A stretch of 64,000 nucleotides of DNA from Pontibacter cellulosilyticus (GTDB lineage Bacteria; Bacteroidota; Bacteroidia; Cytophagales; Hymenobacteraceae): positions 62,001-126,000 of the forward strand of contig NZ_JACRVF010000005.1 of the NCBI RefSeq assembly GCF_014306105.1, read 5' to 3'. The notes beneath the pieces are model-generated. The model worked only from the letters and a program-made list of their open reading frames with translations, was not told where the DNA came from and ran no database searches. Positions 16,470 to 26,388 of this stretch are shown here, piece after piece (the first letter of the stretch is position 1; every line of letters begins with the position of its first letter). The position numbers and the translations under genes were made by a program.

Positions 16470-19400
16470 ATGAAAGGAAAAGCTAAGTACAATTGGCTGG
16501 CATTAGCCGCCATGTTCCTACTCCTGTCCGGAACGGCCTATGCGCAATCGGCACTCTCTACTGCGCTGCGGCACATAGAACAGACAAGAGCCGAATATAA
16601 ACTGACTCCTGCAGACATTTCAGACTACGTTATAACAGATCAATACACCAGTAAACAGAACGGCATAACACACATTTACCTCCGACAGCGCCACAACGGC
16701 ATTGAAGTAGCAGACGCTAACATCAACATAAACATAGACCGTGAAGGCAACATAATAAACATGGGCAACCGGTTTATTCCTAACCTTAGAGCTGCCATTA
16801 AAGGCAACGCGCCAGGCATAGCGCCAGAGCAGGCAGCAAAAGCTGCAGCAGCACACCTGAAACTGCAGGTGAAGGACCCGCTTGTAGTGAAAGAGCGTAA
16901 AAAGCCTACCGATAAGCTACCTGCTGCCGCTAAAGCAGTAGTACTAAGCGACGGTGGCATCTCCCTCTCTCCTATTCCAGCTAAACTAATTTACCAGCCC
17001 ATGCCAGACGGAAGCGTTCGCCTTGCATGGGAAGTAGATATCTACCAGAAAGACGCCCAGAGCTACTGGAATATGCGGATAGACGCTGCAGATGGCAAGC
17101 TGCTAAAGAAAGAAGACCTGGTAGTGCATGATAACTGGGGTGTACCAACAGTAACAGATGCACCGGAGAATAAAACTCACTACTCCAGAAAGGCATCTGC
17201 AGCTAAAGCGAAGGCCTTTACAGCAGCAGAGAAAAAACAGCTGCAGCAGGATTTTATGACACTGGCCATTGCGCCACGAAGTGTAGCAGCCACAGCTGCC
17301 ACAAACATTGCCTCCAGCGGCACTTACCGCATTTACGACGCACCATTCGAGACACCAAGCCACGGAGACAGAACACTTGTTACCGGTAAAGAAAATGCAG
17401 CTGCCTCACCACTAGGCTGGCACAACGACGGCGCTCTGACTTATACTATAACTAAAGGTAACAACGTGCATGCCTACGAAGACAGAGCCGGCGCCAACGC
17501 AGGTATCAGTCCGGATGGTGGCCTCAATTTGAACTTCGACTTCCCGCTAGACCTGGCACAGGAACCAACTACTTATGTGCAGGCAGCCACTACTAACCTG
17601 TTTTATTGGAATAACCTGATGCACGACGTATTCTTCCAATATGGCTTTGACGAAGAGAGCGGCAACTTTCAGCAGAAGAACTTTAGTGGCGTTGGCCAGG
17701 GACTGGATGGCGTAATGGCTGAAGCCCAGGACGGTGGCGGCACTAACAACGCAAACTTCCTGACGCTACAGGACGGTGTACCGGGCCGTATGCAAATGTA
17801 CCTCTGGACCTCATCGCTTCCGGCTAACCTGCTGCACATTTCGGCTCCGTCTTCTGTAGCTGGTTCTTATTCTGGTGTGCAGGCTGCCTTTGGCCCAGAC
17901 ATTGACGAAACTGGTGTTAGTGGTAAAATAGTGCTGGCAAATCCGAATAACGGTTGCAGTGGCACTGTTGCCCTTCCTGCGGGCTCAACTCCAGTGCCAT
18001 TTGCCAATCAAGCCGAAATTTCAGGAAATATAGCTTTAATAGACCGTGGAGATTGCTCTTTTATTGAGAAAGCACTCAATGCACAGGCATCCGGTGCTAC
18101 AGCTGTTATTGTTGTCAACAACGTTGATGGACCTGCGGCCTCGATGGGTGGTGATGAAACAGGTGCTGCCGTGCTTATACCTGCTATCATGATCAGCAAA
18201 GCAGATGGCGACAAGTTAAAAGTTGCATTGGCAGAAGGCTTAACCGGTGCTGTACGCCGCGAAGGCGGTGTGCCTCCTCTACGCGACGGCGACCTGGACA
18301 ACGGCATTATAGCACATGAGTATGGCCACGGCATCTCTACCCGCTTAACCGGCGGCCCAAGTACGCAGTGCTTATCCGGAGCAGAGCAGGGCGGCGAAGG
18401 CTGGAGTGATTTCTTTGCTTTATTCATGACAATGAAGCCTGGCGACACTGGTCCGCAGCGCCGCGGCATTGGCACTTATGTCCTTTCTGAATCAACTGAC
18501 GGAGGTGGTATTCGTCCGGCACCATACAGCACCGATATGGGTGTCAATCCTTACACCTACGGCATGATATCAAACCCTGAGATCTCAGTACCACACGGTG
18601 TAGGTTTTATCTGGGCTACCATGCTGTGGGATATGACCTGGAACCTGGTTGATGAGTATGGCTACGATCCGGATATTTACAACGGCAAAGGCGGTAATAA
18701 CATTGCGCTGCAGTTAGTAATCGACGGCCTGAAACTACAGCCATGCAGCCCTGGCTTTATTGATGCGCGTGATGCCATACTTGCAGCTGACAGAATTAAC
18801 AACGGCGGCGCCAACCAGTGCTATATCTGGAGAGCATTTGCCAAGCGTGGTTTAGGCTACAGTGCCAAACAAGGCAGCAACAACGACTTGACCGATGGTG
18901 TGGAAGCATTTGATATGCCACCTTCATGCGCACCACAGTTCGCCATCAACTTAGCGGCTAACCCTTCGCCGGTAATCGACGGACAGCTGCTGACTTATAA
19001 CATAACGGTTACGAACAACACTGCCAGCAGCATGAACGGTGTCTCTATTTCAAGCCCTGTTCCTGCCAGCACAACCTTCGTGAACGAGTCTACTACAGAC
19101 GCTCCTAAAGTAACGAACGGCGTGGTTTCCTTCAAGCCAATCAAAATGGCCCAAGGTGAGACGGTTACAAAATCGTTCAAGGTAACGGTTAATAAAGGAG
19201 ACGGCACCACGGTATACTTCCACGATGATATGGAGAACGGTGGCAGCAAGTGGAGCACATCCCATGGGGTGGGCCTGAGCGATTGGCAGTTGAGCACTAA
19301 AAATCCGTTCAGTGGCAAAACCTCCTGGTTTGCTGTAGACCCGGATGCCTTTAGCGACCAATACCTGAGAATTTCTACTCCGGTTACACTTGGCGAGAAC

Positions 19401-20111
19401 GCGTTGCTACGTTTCTGGCATAGCTATGCTACAGAAGGCGGTTTCGACGGAGGCGTAGTAGAAATCAGCACGAACAACGGCCTTACCTGGACCAATCTGG
19501 GCAGCAAAATGATACAGAACGGCTACAACGGAGAGATTCCACTGGCAAATGCCTCTACCATTGTTGGCCCTGCCTTTACCGGCGGCAGCAACGGTTACAT
19601 CCAAACCATAGCAGACCTAAGCAGTTACAAAGGTCAGAAAGTGTTGATCCGCTTTAGAATGGGCTCTGATGTGCTGACAGGTGCCACAGGCTGGTATGTA
19701 GACAACGTGGACATTGTGAGCAACCCGGTTACGATCACCAACACAGCTACAGTAACCTCTAAGTGGGGCGGCGACAAAACTGCTACCGTAGAAACACTGG
19801 TACTAAAGTCAAACAGCATCAGCGTTTCAGGAACTTCACTAGCTGTAGCTGCAGATATGAACAAAACTATGCTGTACCCGAACCCGGCGCAGCAGAAGGT
19901 AACACTAAAACTGGCAAAAGGTATAACCGGAGTCGTTGAGGTGAACGTGGTGAACATGCTGGGCCAGCAGGTGATGCAGAAAAAGCTGAACGCAGAAGAA
20001 GCCACCTCAGGTGCAGGCATTGCACTCGACAAGCTTCCGAATGGCATTTACTACTTCAGCATTACAGCCGGAGGCACTACTGAAACCCATAAACTAGTTA
20101 TTAAGAAATAA
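16470..20111 (+). CDS. Secreted M36 (fungalysin) metallopeptidase with PA domain and T9SS tail
   Basis: The 1213-aa preproprotein starts with signal MKGKAKYNWLALAAMFLLLS and an FTP/PepSY-like propeptide (about 40-210). The M36 catalytic domain carries HEYGHG near 616 and a downstream GGEGWSDFF with the third zinc ligand. A protease-associated (PA) domain is inserted before the zinc motif (about 470-590, with IALIDRGDCSFIEKA). After it come a DUF11-like beta domain (about 830-910), a jellyroll-like region, and a C-terminal type A sorting domain (MLYPNPAQQKVTLKL ... GIYYFSITAGG ... HKLVIKK) for export by the type IX system. It degrades extracellular protein. Confidence 0.95.
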   Translation: MKGKAKYNWLALAAMFLLLSGTAYAQSALSTALRHIEQTRAEYKLTPADISDYVITDQYTSKQNGITHIYLRQRHNGIEVADANININIDREGNIINMGNRFIPNLRAAIKGNAPGIAPEQAAKAAAAHLKLQVKDPLVVKERKKPTDKLPAAAKAVVLSDGGISLSPIPAKLIYQPMPDGSVRLAWEVDIYQKDAQSYWNMRIDAADGKLLKKEDLVVHDNWGVPTVTDAPENKTHYSRKASAAKAKAFTAAEKKQLQQDFMTLAIAPRSVAATAATNIASSGTYRIYDAPFETPSHGDRTLVTGKENAAASPLGWHNDGALTYTITKGNNVHAYEDRAGANAGISPDGGLNLNFDFPLDLAQEPTTYVQAATTNLFYWNNLMHDVFFQYGFDEESGNFQQKNFSGVGQGLDGVMAEAQDGGGTNNANFLTLQDGVPGRMQMYLWTSSLPANLLHISAPSSVAGSYSGVQAAFGPDIDETGVSGKIVLANPNNGCSGTVALPAGSTPVPFANQAEISGNIALIDRGDCSFIEKALNAQASGATAVIVVNNVDGPAASMGGDETGAAVLIPAIMISKADGDKLKVALAEGLTGAVRREGGVPPLRDGDLDNGIIAHEYGHGISTRLTGGPSTQCLSGAEQGGEGWSDFFALFMTMKPGDTGPQRRGIGTYVLSESTDGGGIRPAPYSTDMGVNPYTYGMISNPEISVPHGVGFIWATMLWDMTWNLVDEYGYDPDIYNGKGGNNIALQLVIDGLKLQPCSPGFIDARDAILAADRINNGGANQCYIWRAFAKRGLGYSAKQGSNNDLTDGVEAFDMPPSCAPQFAINLAANPSPVIDGQLLTYNITVTNNTASSMNGVSISSPVPASTTFVNESTTDAPKVTNGVVSFKPIKMAQGETVTKSFKVTVNKGDGTTVYFHDDMENGGSKWSTSHGVGLSDWQLSTKNPFSGKTSWFAVDPDAFSDQYLRISTPVTLGENALLRFWHSYATEGGFDGGVVEISTNNGLTWTNLGSKMIQNGYNGEIPLANASTIVGPAFTGGSNGYIQTIADLSSYKGQKVLIRFRMGSDVLTGATGWYVDNVDIVSNPVTITNTATVTSKWGGDKTATVETLVLKSNSISVSGTSLAVAADMNKTMLYPNPAQQKVTLKLAKGITGVVEVNVVNMLGQQVMQKKLNAEEATSGAGIALDKLPNGIYYFSITAGGTTETHKLVIKK

Positions 20112-20132
20112 GCCAGAGGGTTTCTTACTTGC

Positions 20133-20170
20133 AAAGGCCACCTTTCCGATGAGAGGTGGTCTTTGTTTTT
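20133..20170 (+). terminator. Terminator of the M36 gene
   Basis: The stem AAAGGCCACCT/AGGTGGTCTTT (one wobble pair) is followed by a T-rich stretch. Confidence 0.7.
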
Positions 20171-20385
20171 GCAGTAAAACAGCCAGCACTATATTAGTTA
20201 GCAAGAACAGTCCAAAACTTCAATAGCACACTCTGGCTGCCCTATACAATTTTATACTTGCTTAACACCTTACATTGCAATTACATTCTTGTTTTAGTCC
20301 ATAACATTCCATGCCTTTAGCCAGTTTAATATAAGTAGTAGTTGCCTTTACATTAGGTGACTTTGTGCAATTTAAACAGACACTC

Positions 20386-20607
20386 ATGGAGTTTTTACCA
20401 AATATAATTTTGTTTACCGTGGTGGGTTTATACTTGCTGTTATTGGTCTCTATACTTGCCTTCATCTACTTCGATGCCGAACAGCGCGGAGTGAATGGCT
20501 GGCTGATTGTAGCCTTTACCTTCTTCTCCGGTACTATATTCGGGTCGTTGGCATGGCTGGTATTTAGACCAAAGCTAAAACCGCAACCTATTCCCGTCCG
20601 GAGTTAG
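20386..20607 (+). CDS. Small two-helix membrane protein
   Basis: From the ATG at 20386 (MEFLPNIILFTVVGLYLLLL) the product is 73 aa; an ATG at 20365 would add seven residues. Two transmembrane helices (about 5-27 and 40-62) are separated by a short FDAEQRGVNGW loop, and the C-terminal tail KLKPQPIPVRS is basic. The helix-loop-helix with an AEQRG loop recalls the phospholipase-D-nuclease N-terminal type of small membrane proteins. No function can be assigned. The gene has its own terminator downstream. Confidence 0.65.
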   Translation: MEFLPNIILFTVVGLYLLLLVSILAFIYFDAEQRGVNGWLIVAFTFFSGTIFGSLAWLVFRPKLKPQPIPVRS

Positions 20608-20633
20608 TGTGATAATTTTCTAGTTTTAAATAG

Positions 20634-20669
20634 CAGCTGGCAGCATTTTGTGCTGTCAGCTGTTTTTTT
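20634..20669 (+). terminator. Rho-independent terminator
   Basis: The stem CAGCTGGCAGC/GCTGTCAGCTG with a seven-base loop is followed by seven T residues, directly after the small membrane protein gene. Confidence 0.85.
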
Positions 20670-20718
20670 GCCTATACTGTAGCTAAGTATAAAGCTGTGG
20701 CAAATAGCTTAAAGTGCT

Positions 20719-20726
20719 TATATTTG
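20719..20726 (+). promoter_or_regulatory. Possible -7 promoter element
   Basis: TATATTTG fits the Bacteroidota -7 box TAnnTTTG and lies 22 nt before the patatin start codon at 20748. No clear TTTG box is found at the expected upstream distance, so this is tentative. Confidence 0.3.
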
Positions 20727-20747
20727 AAGGATTTAATACTCCTGACC

Positions 20748-21815
20748 ATGAAGAATCTCTTTCTAAGCCTTTGCCTGCTGCTAAGTATAAAGGCGCTTGC
20801 ACAGCAACCTGTTTACACCAACCTGTCGCTAGAAGGAGGCGGCATACGCGGCATTGCTTATGGGGGAGCTTTAAGTGAGCTGGATTCTTTAGGTATTTTA
20901 CCGCACATAAAAAGAGTAGCGGGTACTTCGGCAGGGGCCATTCAGGCTGCTCTGCTATCGGTTGGTTATACTCCTGAGGAGATCACTTCCATCACCTTTA
21001 AAACACCAATGCAGCAGTTTAACGATGGTCGCTTTATCTTTTTTGGGGGCACCAATAGGTTGTTTAAACAGTACGGCTGGTACCGTGGCGATAAGTTTAC
21101 AGAGTGGCTTGGCAAACAACTGGAGGGCAAAACAGGCAATGCAGATATAACTTTTGCAGAACTGCACGAACTGGCACTACAAAACAAGGCCAGAGACCTG
21201 TATGTAACTGGTACTAATCTGACGGACCAGTGTATGATGGTCTTTTCTTATGAAACCTTTCCAAACATGCAGGTAAAACATGCAGTTCGTGCTTCTATGT
21301 CCATTCCGTTGTACTACCGTGCGGTATTGCTGGACCAGGATGGCAATGTGGTAACAAAACCGCATAAAGGCCAGCAGTTAGATATTATAGTAGACGGAGG
21401 TATACTCGCAAATTTCCCGCTTACGTTATTCGACGATCCTAAATACCTGGACAATGCCTCACCTTCCGCTAAAAATTATGATACACATGGCGTCTTTCAT
21501 AACCCACAGACACTCGGCCTCAGGCTGGACCGCGACGAACAGATTGCCTACGATGAGCAGCAGGCTGGTCTTGCCCCTTACAACATCAGCAAGTTCAGTG
21601 ATTACATGGGTGCCTTTTACACGATCATAAAAGAGAGCCTGAACCGACAGAACCTCACGGCCCACGACTGGGATAGAACAGTATCAATTAGCACAGCTGG
21701 TTTTAGTCCGCGGGTTCGCAAGTTAAGCGAAGTAGAAAAAAGCACCCTGCTGGCAAGTGGCCGTAAAGGAGTGCAGGCTTTCTTAAACAGAGCCCAGGCA
21801 GCAAAGCATGAGTAA
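20748..21815 (+). CDS. Secreted patatin-like phospholipase
   Basis: The ATG at 20748 opens a signal peptide (MKNLFLSLCLLLSIKALAQ); the longer frame from 20697 would hide it. The 355-aa protein has the patatin oxyanion loop GGGIRGIAYGG, the nucleophile motif GTSAG near residue 59, and the catalytic Asp in VDGGILANFP near 214. It should hydrolyse acyl chains of phospholipids in the periplasm or outside. Its stop overlaps the start of the alpha/beta hydrolase by 8 nt, so the two lipid-related hydrolases are translationally coupled. Confidence 0.93.
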   Translation: MKNLFLSLCLLLSIKALAQQPVYTNLSLEGGGIRGIAYGGALSELDSLGILPHIKRVAGTSAGAIQAALLSVGYTPEEITSITFKTPMQQFNDGRFIFFGGTNRLFKQYGWYRGDKFTEWLGKQLEGKTGNADITFAELHELALQNKARDLYVTGTNLTDQCMMVFSYETFPNMQVKHAVRASMSIPLYYRAVLLDQDGNVVTKPHKGQQLDIIVDGGILANFPLTLFDDPKYLDNASPSAKNYDTHGVFHNPQTLGLRLDRDEQIAYDEQQAGLAPYNISKFSDYMGAFYTIIKESLNRQNLTAHDWDRTVSISTAGFSPRVRKLSEVEKSTLLASGRKGVQAFLNRAQAAKHE

Positions 21816-22755
21816 AAACAATGATGTACAGCAGGAGTCGCTTTTTATACCGGTTACAGCTAGCGATAAGCTACACCTGCGGCGCATAAGCCGGCAACAC
21901 CAGGGGCCGCCAGTACTCCTGGTGCATGGCTCCATCGAAAACGGCAAAATCTTTTATACGAAATCAGGTAAAGGCTTTGCGCCCTTTCTTGCCAGGCATG
22001 GCTACGATGTTTTTGTAGCCGATTTACGTGGCAGAGGCAAGAGCACACCTTCTATTTCGCGTTTCTCTGATTTTGGCCTGAGCCATACATTACAGGAAGA
22101 TTTCCCGGCTATTATCCGGAAGATAAAAGAGCTGAAAGGCGATGTACCACAGTACTGGGGAGCCCACTCTTGGGGTGGTGTATTGATGCTGGCATACCTG
22201 GCACGCCCTACTGAGCCGGTGCAGGTACAGGCAATGTCCTTCTTTGCCAGCAAAAGACGCATTAGCATCAGTAGCCTCAAAAAATTCCTGATGGTGGATG
22301 TGGTCTGGAACTGGACCTCTAAAGTGGTAATTGCCGGAATGGGATGGTTGCCTGCCCGGCACATGCGCATTGGTTCTGACAGCGAAACACGCCTTACGCA
22401 CCGCCAAACCCACGAGTGGGTAGTGCAGCAAAAGTGGCTGGACTGGCACGACGGCTTTGACTACGCTGCCGCCCTGAAAAGTATAACTCTGCCTCCAACT
22501 TTATACTTAACCGGCGCCCAAGATGATGTACTGGGCCACCCCGTGGATGTACAGCACCTCATGCAGGAGACAGGCTGCCACAACTGTGAATTTAAATTAC
22601 TTAGCAGGAGAAACGGCAACATGCATGACTATGGCCACATTGACATCCTCACCCACCACGATGCGCAGCGCGATCATTTTTTAACAGTGCTGGAGTGGTT
22701 TGAAAAAAATAAACAGCTTGCAACGTTTAAGCCCGAATCAGGGTCAGCAGGTTAA
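21808..22755 (+). CDS. Alpha/beta hydrolase
   Basis: This 315-aa cytosolic alpha/beta-hydrolase shows the oxyanion region VLLVHGSIENG, the nucleophile elbow GAHSWGGVL (Ser near 119) and a late HDYGHIDILTHHD with the catalytic His. An acidic residue near LTGAQDDVLG probably completes the triad. No signal peptide is seen. The 8-nt overlap with the patatin gene indicates co-expression, so it may act on the same lipid products (inference). The substrate is unknown. Confidence 0.9.
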   Translation: MSKNNDVQQESLFIPVTASDKLHLRRISRQHQGPPVLLVHGSIENGKIFYTKSGKGFAPFLARHGYDVFVADLRGRGKSTPSISRFSDFGLSHTLQEDFPAIIRKIKELKGDVPQYWGAHSWGGVLMLAYLARPTEPVQVQAMSFFASKRRISISSLKKFLMVDVVWNWTSKVVIAGMGWLPARHMRIGSDSETRLTHRQTHEWVVQQKWLDWHDGFDYAAALKSITLPPTLYLTGAQDDVLGHPVDVQHLMQETGCHNCEFKLLSRRNGNMHDYGHIDILTHHDAQRDHFLTVLEWFEKNKQLATFKPESGSAG

Positions 22756-22813
22756 GATCATTATTTATATTTTAAAGAAACCACATAACCTATACTTTTA
22801 CTTACCACCCTTC

Positions 22814-23407
22814 ATGAGAACTACTTTAAAAGCAAGCCTGACGCTACTTTTAGGCGCTGCACTGTTTACCTCCTGCGAATCCTGCGAAACAGCTACGATT
22901 ACACCTATTACAGAAGAAGATAAAACTTGGTTAGCTTATATCCAGCCATTGCCAGCTGATGCCAAACCAGACACAATCAGATTTGTAAATGAGAAGAATG
23001 AGGATTTTAAGTTCATCCGCACGCAGCTACACTCGACACAAATTCCAGGTGATGGCTACTCGTACGACGACAAATGCATAGAGCAAATAAACACACAGGC
23101 AAGTGCGGTTATTCAGGATATTACACGAAAAATGCCTGGCCTTGCAACGTACATTCTCAGAAAACCAAACGAACTGCAGGTAAAATTATTAGTTGAGAAC
23201 CTGGGCACCTACGAAATTCAGGAGCAAAACCCCACATACCCATCTATCACTATCGACGGCGTAGTGTATGAAGATGTGTTTGAGCAAGATGTTCCCGGCA
23301 ATGATACCGACAACAAAGGAAAGGTAAAGAAAATCTACTTCAACAAGGAGCACGGCTTTATCAGGGTCGAGTTTTATGGCGGTAAGCTATTGCAGCTAAA
23401 GCACTAA
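22814..23407 (+). CDS. Hypothetical lipoprotein
   Basis: The frame is open from 22700, inside the hydrolase gene, but the ATG at 22814 gives a lipoprotein signal (MRTTLKASLTLLLGAALFTS then C), so I use it: 197 aa. An acidic N-terminal half is followed by a beta-rich C-terminus (TIDGVVYEDVFEQDV, KIYFNKEHGFIRVEFYGGKL). That ending resembles small Bacteroidota lipoproteins of unknown role, in which a KIYYNKEYGIIRF-type motif recurs. It is probably attached to the inner or outer membrane. Confidence 0.75.
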   Translation: MRTTLKASLTLLLGAALFTSCESCETATITPITEEDKTWLAYIQPLPADAKPDTIRFVNEKNEDFKFIRTQLHSTQIPGDGYSYDDKCIEQINTQASAVIQDITRKMPGLATYILRKPNELQVKLLVENLGTYEIQEQNPTYPSITIDGVVYEDVFEQDVPGNDTDNKGKVKKIYFNKEHGFIRVEFYGGKLLQLKH

Positions 23408-23408
23408 C

Positions 23409-23442
23409 AAAAAAGGCGACTTAAGTATAAGTCGCCTTTTTT
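23409..23442. terminator. Bidirectional terminator with AAGTATAA at its apex
   Basis: A perfect 15-bp stem (AAAAAAGGCGACTTA and complement) with loop AGTA separates two convergent genes. The over-represented word AAGTATAA spans the loop (23423-23430). Confidence 0.9.
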
Positions 23443-23456
23443 GTTTTTACTATCTC

Positions 23457-23939
23457 TTATGCGTGTTGATGTTCTTTATTAAGGTTTTCCAGTACCTCTA
23501 TAGCTGTTTTTACGTGTTCTAGAGGCTTAGTCATGGAGTTAAAAACATACTGTACAACACCCTCTTTATCAATAACGTAAGTTACACGCCCAGGCAAAAT
23601 ACCTAATTTTTTCGGCACACCGTATAAGCTGCGCACCTGTCCGCCTTTATCACTCAAAAGTATAAAAGGCAGGTGGTGCACACGCTCAAAGCGCTTATGT
23701 GAGTCTACGCTGTCTGAGCTAATGCCAACCACTTCTGCGCCCTGCTCCTTAAAGACCTCGTACTGATCTCTGAACTCGCAAGCTTGCTTAGTACAGCCAG
23801 GGGTGCTGTCTTTCGGGTAAAAGTATAGCACCACGTTCTTCTCTCCTTTCAGATCCTTCAGCCGAAAAAAACCACCATCCTGACGAATCAATTCAAAGTC
23901 AGGTGCTTTGTCGCCAACTTTTATTGCTTCTCTACTCAT
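23457..23939 (-). CDS. bcp: Thioredoxin-dependent peroxiredoxin Bcp/PrxQ
   Basis: The 160-aa peroxiredoxin has the family motif YPKDSTPGCTKQACEFRD; the first Cys (near 49) is the peroxidatic residue and the second, five residues later, the resolving Cys of the PrxQ/Bcp type. It reduces hydroperoxides in the cytosol with electrons from thioredoxin. Length and motif are standard. It is monocistronic and convergent with the lipoprotein gene across a strong terminator. Confidence 0.96.
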   Translation of the reverse strand: MSREAIKVGDKAPDFELIRQDGGFFRLKDLKGEKNVVLYFYPKDSTPGCTKQACEFRDQYEVFKEQGAEVVGISSDSVDSHKRFERVHHLPFILLSDKGGQVRSLYGVPKKLGILPGRVTYVIDKEGVVQYVFNSMTKPLEHVKTAIEVLENLNKEHQHA

Positions 23940-24096
23940 AATTCAATTTCACGATTCACCAGTATCTATAACCAATCCTGCAACAAAAAGTTCGCCTGCA
24001 AGTTAGTTTTAAATTAGTTACCCCTACAAAGAAAAACACCTCTTTTAGCATCAGAAAAAGATTTTAGACATCTTTGCACACACCCTTGCACGTTAC

Positions 24097-24792
24097 ATGC
24101 CGCTTATAAACGTTATCATACCAGCCTACAACGAAGAAAAGTCCATTGCCAAAGTAGTACAGGATATCCCCAAAGATTTTGTTGCCGACGTGATCGTGGT
24201 AAACAACAACTCTACCGATGCCACTGCCGCCACAGCCGCCGCCGCTGGTGCTACCGTGCTGCACGAGCCAAGGCCGGGCTACGGAAACGCCTGCCTAAAA
24301 GGGATTGCCTTTGCCGCAGCCAAACCACAGGCAACACGACCAGACATCATCGTTTTTTTGGATGGAGATTATTCTGATTATCCTGAGGAAATAACCAAAG
24401 TGGTGCAGCCTATTCTGGAGGGGCTTGCTGATATGGTGATTGGATCGAGGGCGCTGGGCCAGCGGGAAGCAGGCGCCATGATGCCGCAACAGATATTTGG
24501 TAACTGGCTGGCCACTACCCTGCTTAGATGGTTTTACGGGGCCCGTTTTACCGACCTGGGCCCGTTCAGGGCTATAAAGCTGCAAACGCTCCTTAACCTG
24601 GACATGCGCGACTGCACCTATGGCTGGACAGTAGAAATGCAGGCCAAAGCCGCAAAGTATAAAGTTCGCTACACAGAGGTGCCCGTTACCTATCGCAAGC
24701 GCATCGGCTTCTCAAAGGTATCCGGCACGGTAAAAGGCACTGTAATGGCAGGATATAAGATTATATTAACGATATTTAAGGTACGGTTTTGA
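24097..24792 (+). CDS. Family 2 glycosyltransferase (polyprenyl-phosphate sugar synthase type)
   Basis: The 231-aa GT-A enzyme begins INVIIPAYNEEKSIAKVVQD, has the nucleotide-binding VVNNNSTDAT, the metal site FLDGDYSDYP (DxD near 90) and an acceptor region ending in TYRKRIGFSKVSGTVKG. There are no membrane helices. The pattern is of the DPM1/DolP-glucosyl-transferase branch, moving a sugar from a nucleotide to polyprenyl phosphate. It is followed by a large membrane GT2 and a GT-C-like membrane protein, which could use the lipid-linked sugar (inference from context). Confidence 0.9.
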   Translation: MPLINVIIPAYNEEKSIAKVVQDIPKDFVADVIVVNNNSTDATAATAAAAGATVLHEPRPGYGNACLKGIAFAAAKPQATRPDIIVFLDGDYSDYPEEITKVVQPILEGLADMVIGSRALGQREAGAMMPQQIFGNWLATTLLRWFYGARFTDLGPFRAIKLQTLLNLDMRDCTYGWTVEMQAKAAKYKVRYTEVPVTYRKRIGFSKVSGTVKGTVMAGYKIILTIFKVRF

Positions 24793-24901
24793 GGAATGAT
24801 AACCCTGCTGTATCTGGCGGATCCACGTGCGTTCTTAACGCTCAAAGCCATCGCAAGGGCCGCAAAGTAAAGTATAAAGTAAAGGGCGCAAAGACATACA
24901 T

Positions 24902-26380
24902 ATGAACATACTAGAAGCATCGATAATAGCAGTATACGGCTTGTGCCTGGCTTTTATCTTTTGCTACAGCATGGCCCAACTGCACCTGACGATACTTTAC
25001 TGGCTGAACAAGAAACGGCGAAGAAACAGCTCTCAAAGTATAAATTCCGCCTTACAAGTATGGCCAAAAGTTACAGTACAACTGCCGCTTTACAACGAAC
25101 GCTATGTGGTAGAGCGTTTGATAGAGGCCGTGGCCGCGTTTGATTATCCGCACGAGCAGTTGCAGATCCAGATCCTTGACGACTCTACCGACGACACTAC
25201 CTCCATTGTACAGGAAAAACTAAAGCAGTACCCTAATTTAAAAATACAGCATATCCGCAGATCCACCCGGGAAGGTTTTAAAGCAGGAGCCTTACAGTAT
25301 GGTTTACAGACAGCCACTGGCGAGTTTATAGCCATTTTTGATGCAGACTTTCTACCGGCTCCGGATTTTCTGAAGCGTACCGTCGCTAGGTTTACAGAAG
25401 ACAAGATCGGGGTGGTGCAAACCCGTTGGGGACACTTAAACGAAAACTACTCATTGCTTACCAAACTGCAGGCTTTTGGCTTGAACGCGCACTTTACCGT
25501 GGAGCAGGGAGGGCGCTACAGCGGCGGACATTTCATCAACTTTAATGGCACCGCCGGCGTGTGGCGCAAAGCCTGCATTCTGGATGCCGGTGGCTGGCAG
25601 GCCGACACGCTTACCGAGGACCTGGATTTGAGTTACCGGGCACAAGTAAAAGGCTGGCAGTTTATTTTTCTGGAAGAAGTAGAAGCCCCCGCCGAGTTGC
25701 CTGCCGCCATGGGTGCGGTAAAATCTCAGCAGTTCCGCTGGACCAAAGGAGCTGCCGAAACTGCCCGTAAGCATTTAGTGCGCGTACTGCAATCGCAGGT
25801 GCCGCTGCCAACTAAACTGCATGCTACGTTTCATCTGCTCAACAGCCTGGTGTTTATCTGTGTGCTTGTAACGGCGCTGCTAAGTGTGCCTATACTTTTC
25901 ATTAAAGACAACAACCCGCAGCTGGCTACACTTTTTAAGTTAGGCTCTGTGTTGCTGCTCAGTTTGCTGGCCCTGGTGGCGTTCTACTGGACAGCCCTGT
26001 ACCAGCAAAGCTACCAGGCCTGGAAAACCACCAGGCGATTTGTCCCTGATTTCTTCCTGTTCCTGTGCGTTTCGATGGGGCTTTCGCTGCACAACAGCAT
26101 GGCGGTAGCAGAAGGACTTTTAGGCAAAAAATCACCATTTATCCGTACTCCAAAGTATAACCTGCGGCACACCCAAGGCACCTGGAAGAAACAAGCCTAC
26201 TTTATGCAAAGTATAAGTGCACTAACGGTGATGGAAGGTATACTTGCTTTATACTTTGCAGCGGGAATCTGGCTTGCCTTCAGGCTTGGTGACTACGGTT
26301 TGCTGCCTTTCCATGTGATGCTGGTGATCGGGTTTGGGGCCGTTTTCTTCTATTCTTTGTTGCATAGCAGGCGCACATAA
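24902..26380 (+). CDS. Membrane glycosyltransferase family 2, cellulose-synthase-like
   Basis: The 492-aa protein has an N-terminal membrane helix, a GT-A domain with the processive-type motifs DDSTDDT, FDADFLP (DxD), TEDLDLSYRA and QQFRWTKG (Q/RxxRW), and four to five C-terminal helices. The last motif marks enzymes that hold and elongate or transfer a chain at the membrane, as in CESA/BcsA, hyaluronan or glucosylceramide-type synthases. It is probably involved in making a surface glycan or glycolipid. It lies in a same-strand cluster with the neighbouring glycosyltransferase genes. Confidence 0.92.
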   Translation: MNILEASIIAVYGLCLAFIFCYSMAQLHLTILYWLNKKRRRNSSQSINSALQVWPKVTVQLPLYNERYVVERLIEAVAAFDYPHEQLQIQILDDSTDDTTSIVQEKLKQYPNLKIQHIRRSTREGFKAGALQYGLQTATGEFIAIFDADFLPAPDFLKRTVARFTEDKIGVVQTRWGHLNENYSLLTKLQAFGLNAHFTVEQGGRYSGGHFINFNGTAGVWRKACILDAGGWQADTLTEDLDLSYRAQVKGWQFIFLEEVEAPAELPAAMGAVKSQQFRWTKGAAETARKHLVRVLQSQVPLPTKLHATFHLLNSLVFICVLVTALLSVPILFIKDNNPQLATLFKLGSVLLLSLLALVAFYWTALYQQSYQAWKTTRRFVPDFFLFLCVSMGLSLHNSMAVAEGLLGKKSPFIRTPKYNLRHTQGTWKKQAYFMQSISALTVMEGILALYFAAGIWLAFRLGDYGLLPFHVMLVIGFGAVFFYSLLHSRRT

Positions 26381-26388
26381 GATACAGC

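Noticed and set aside
22700-22813. Extended N-terminus of the 22814 lipoprotein
   Set aside because: It overlaps the hydrolase gene and would bury the lipoprotein signal.
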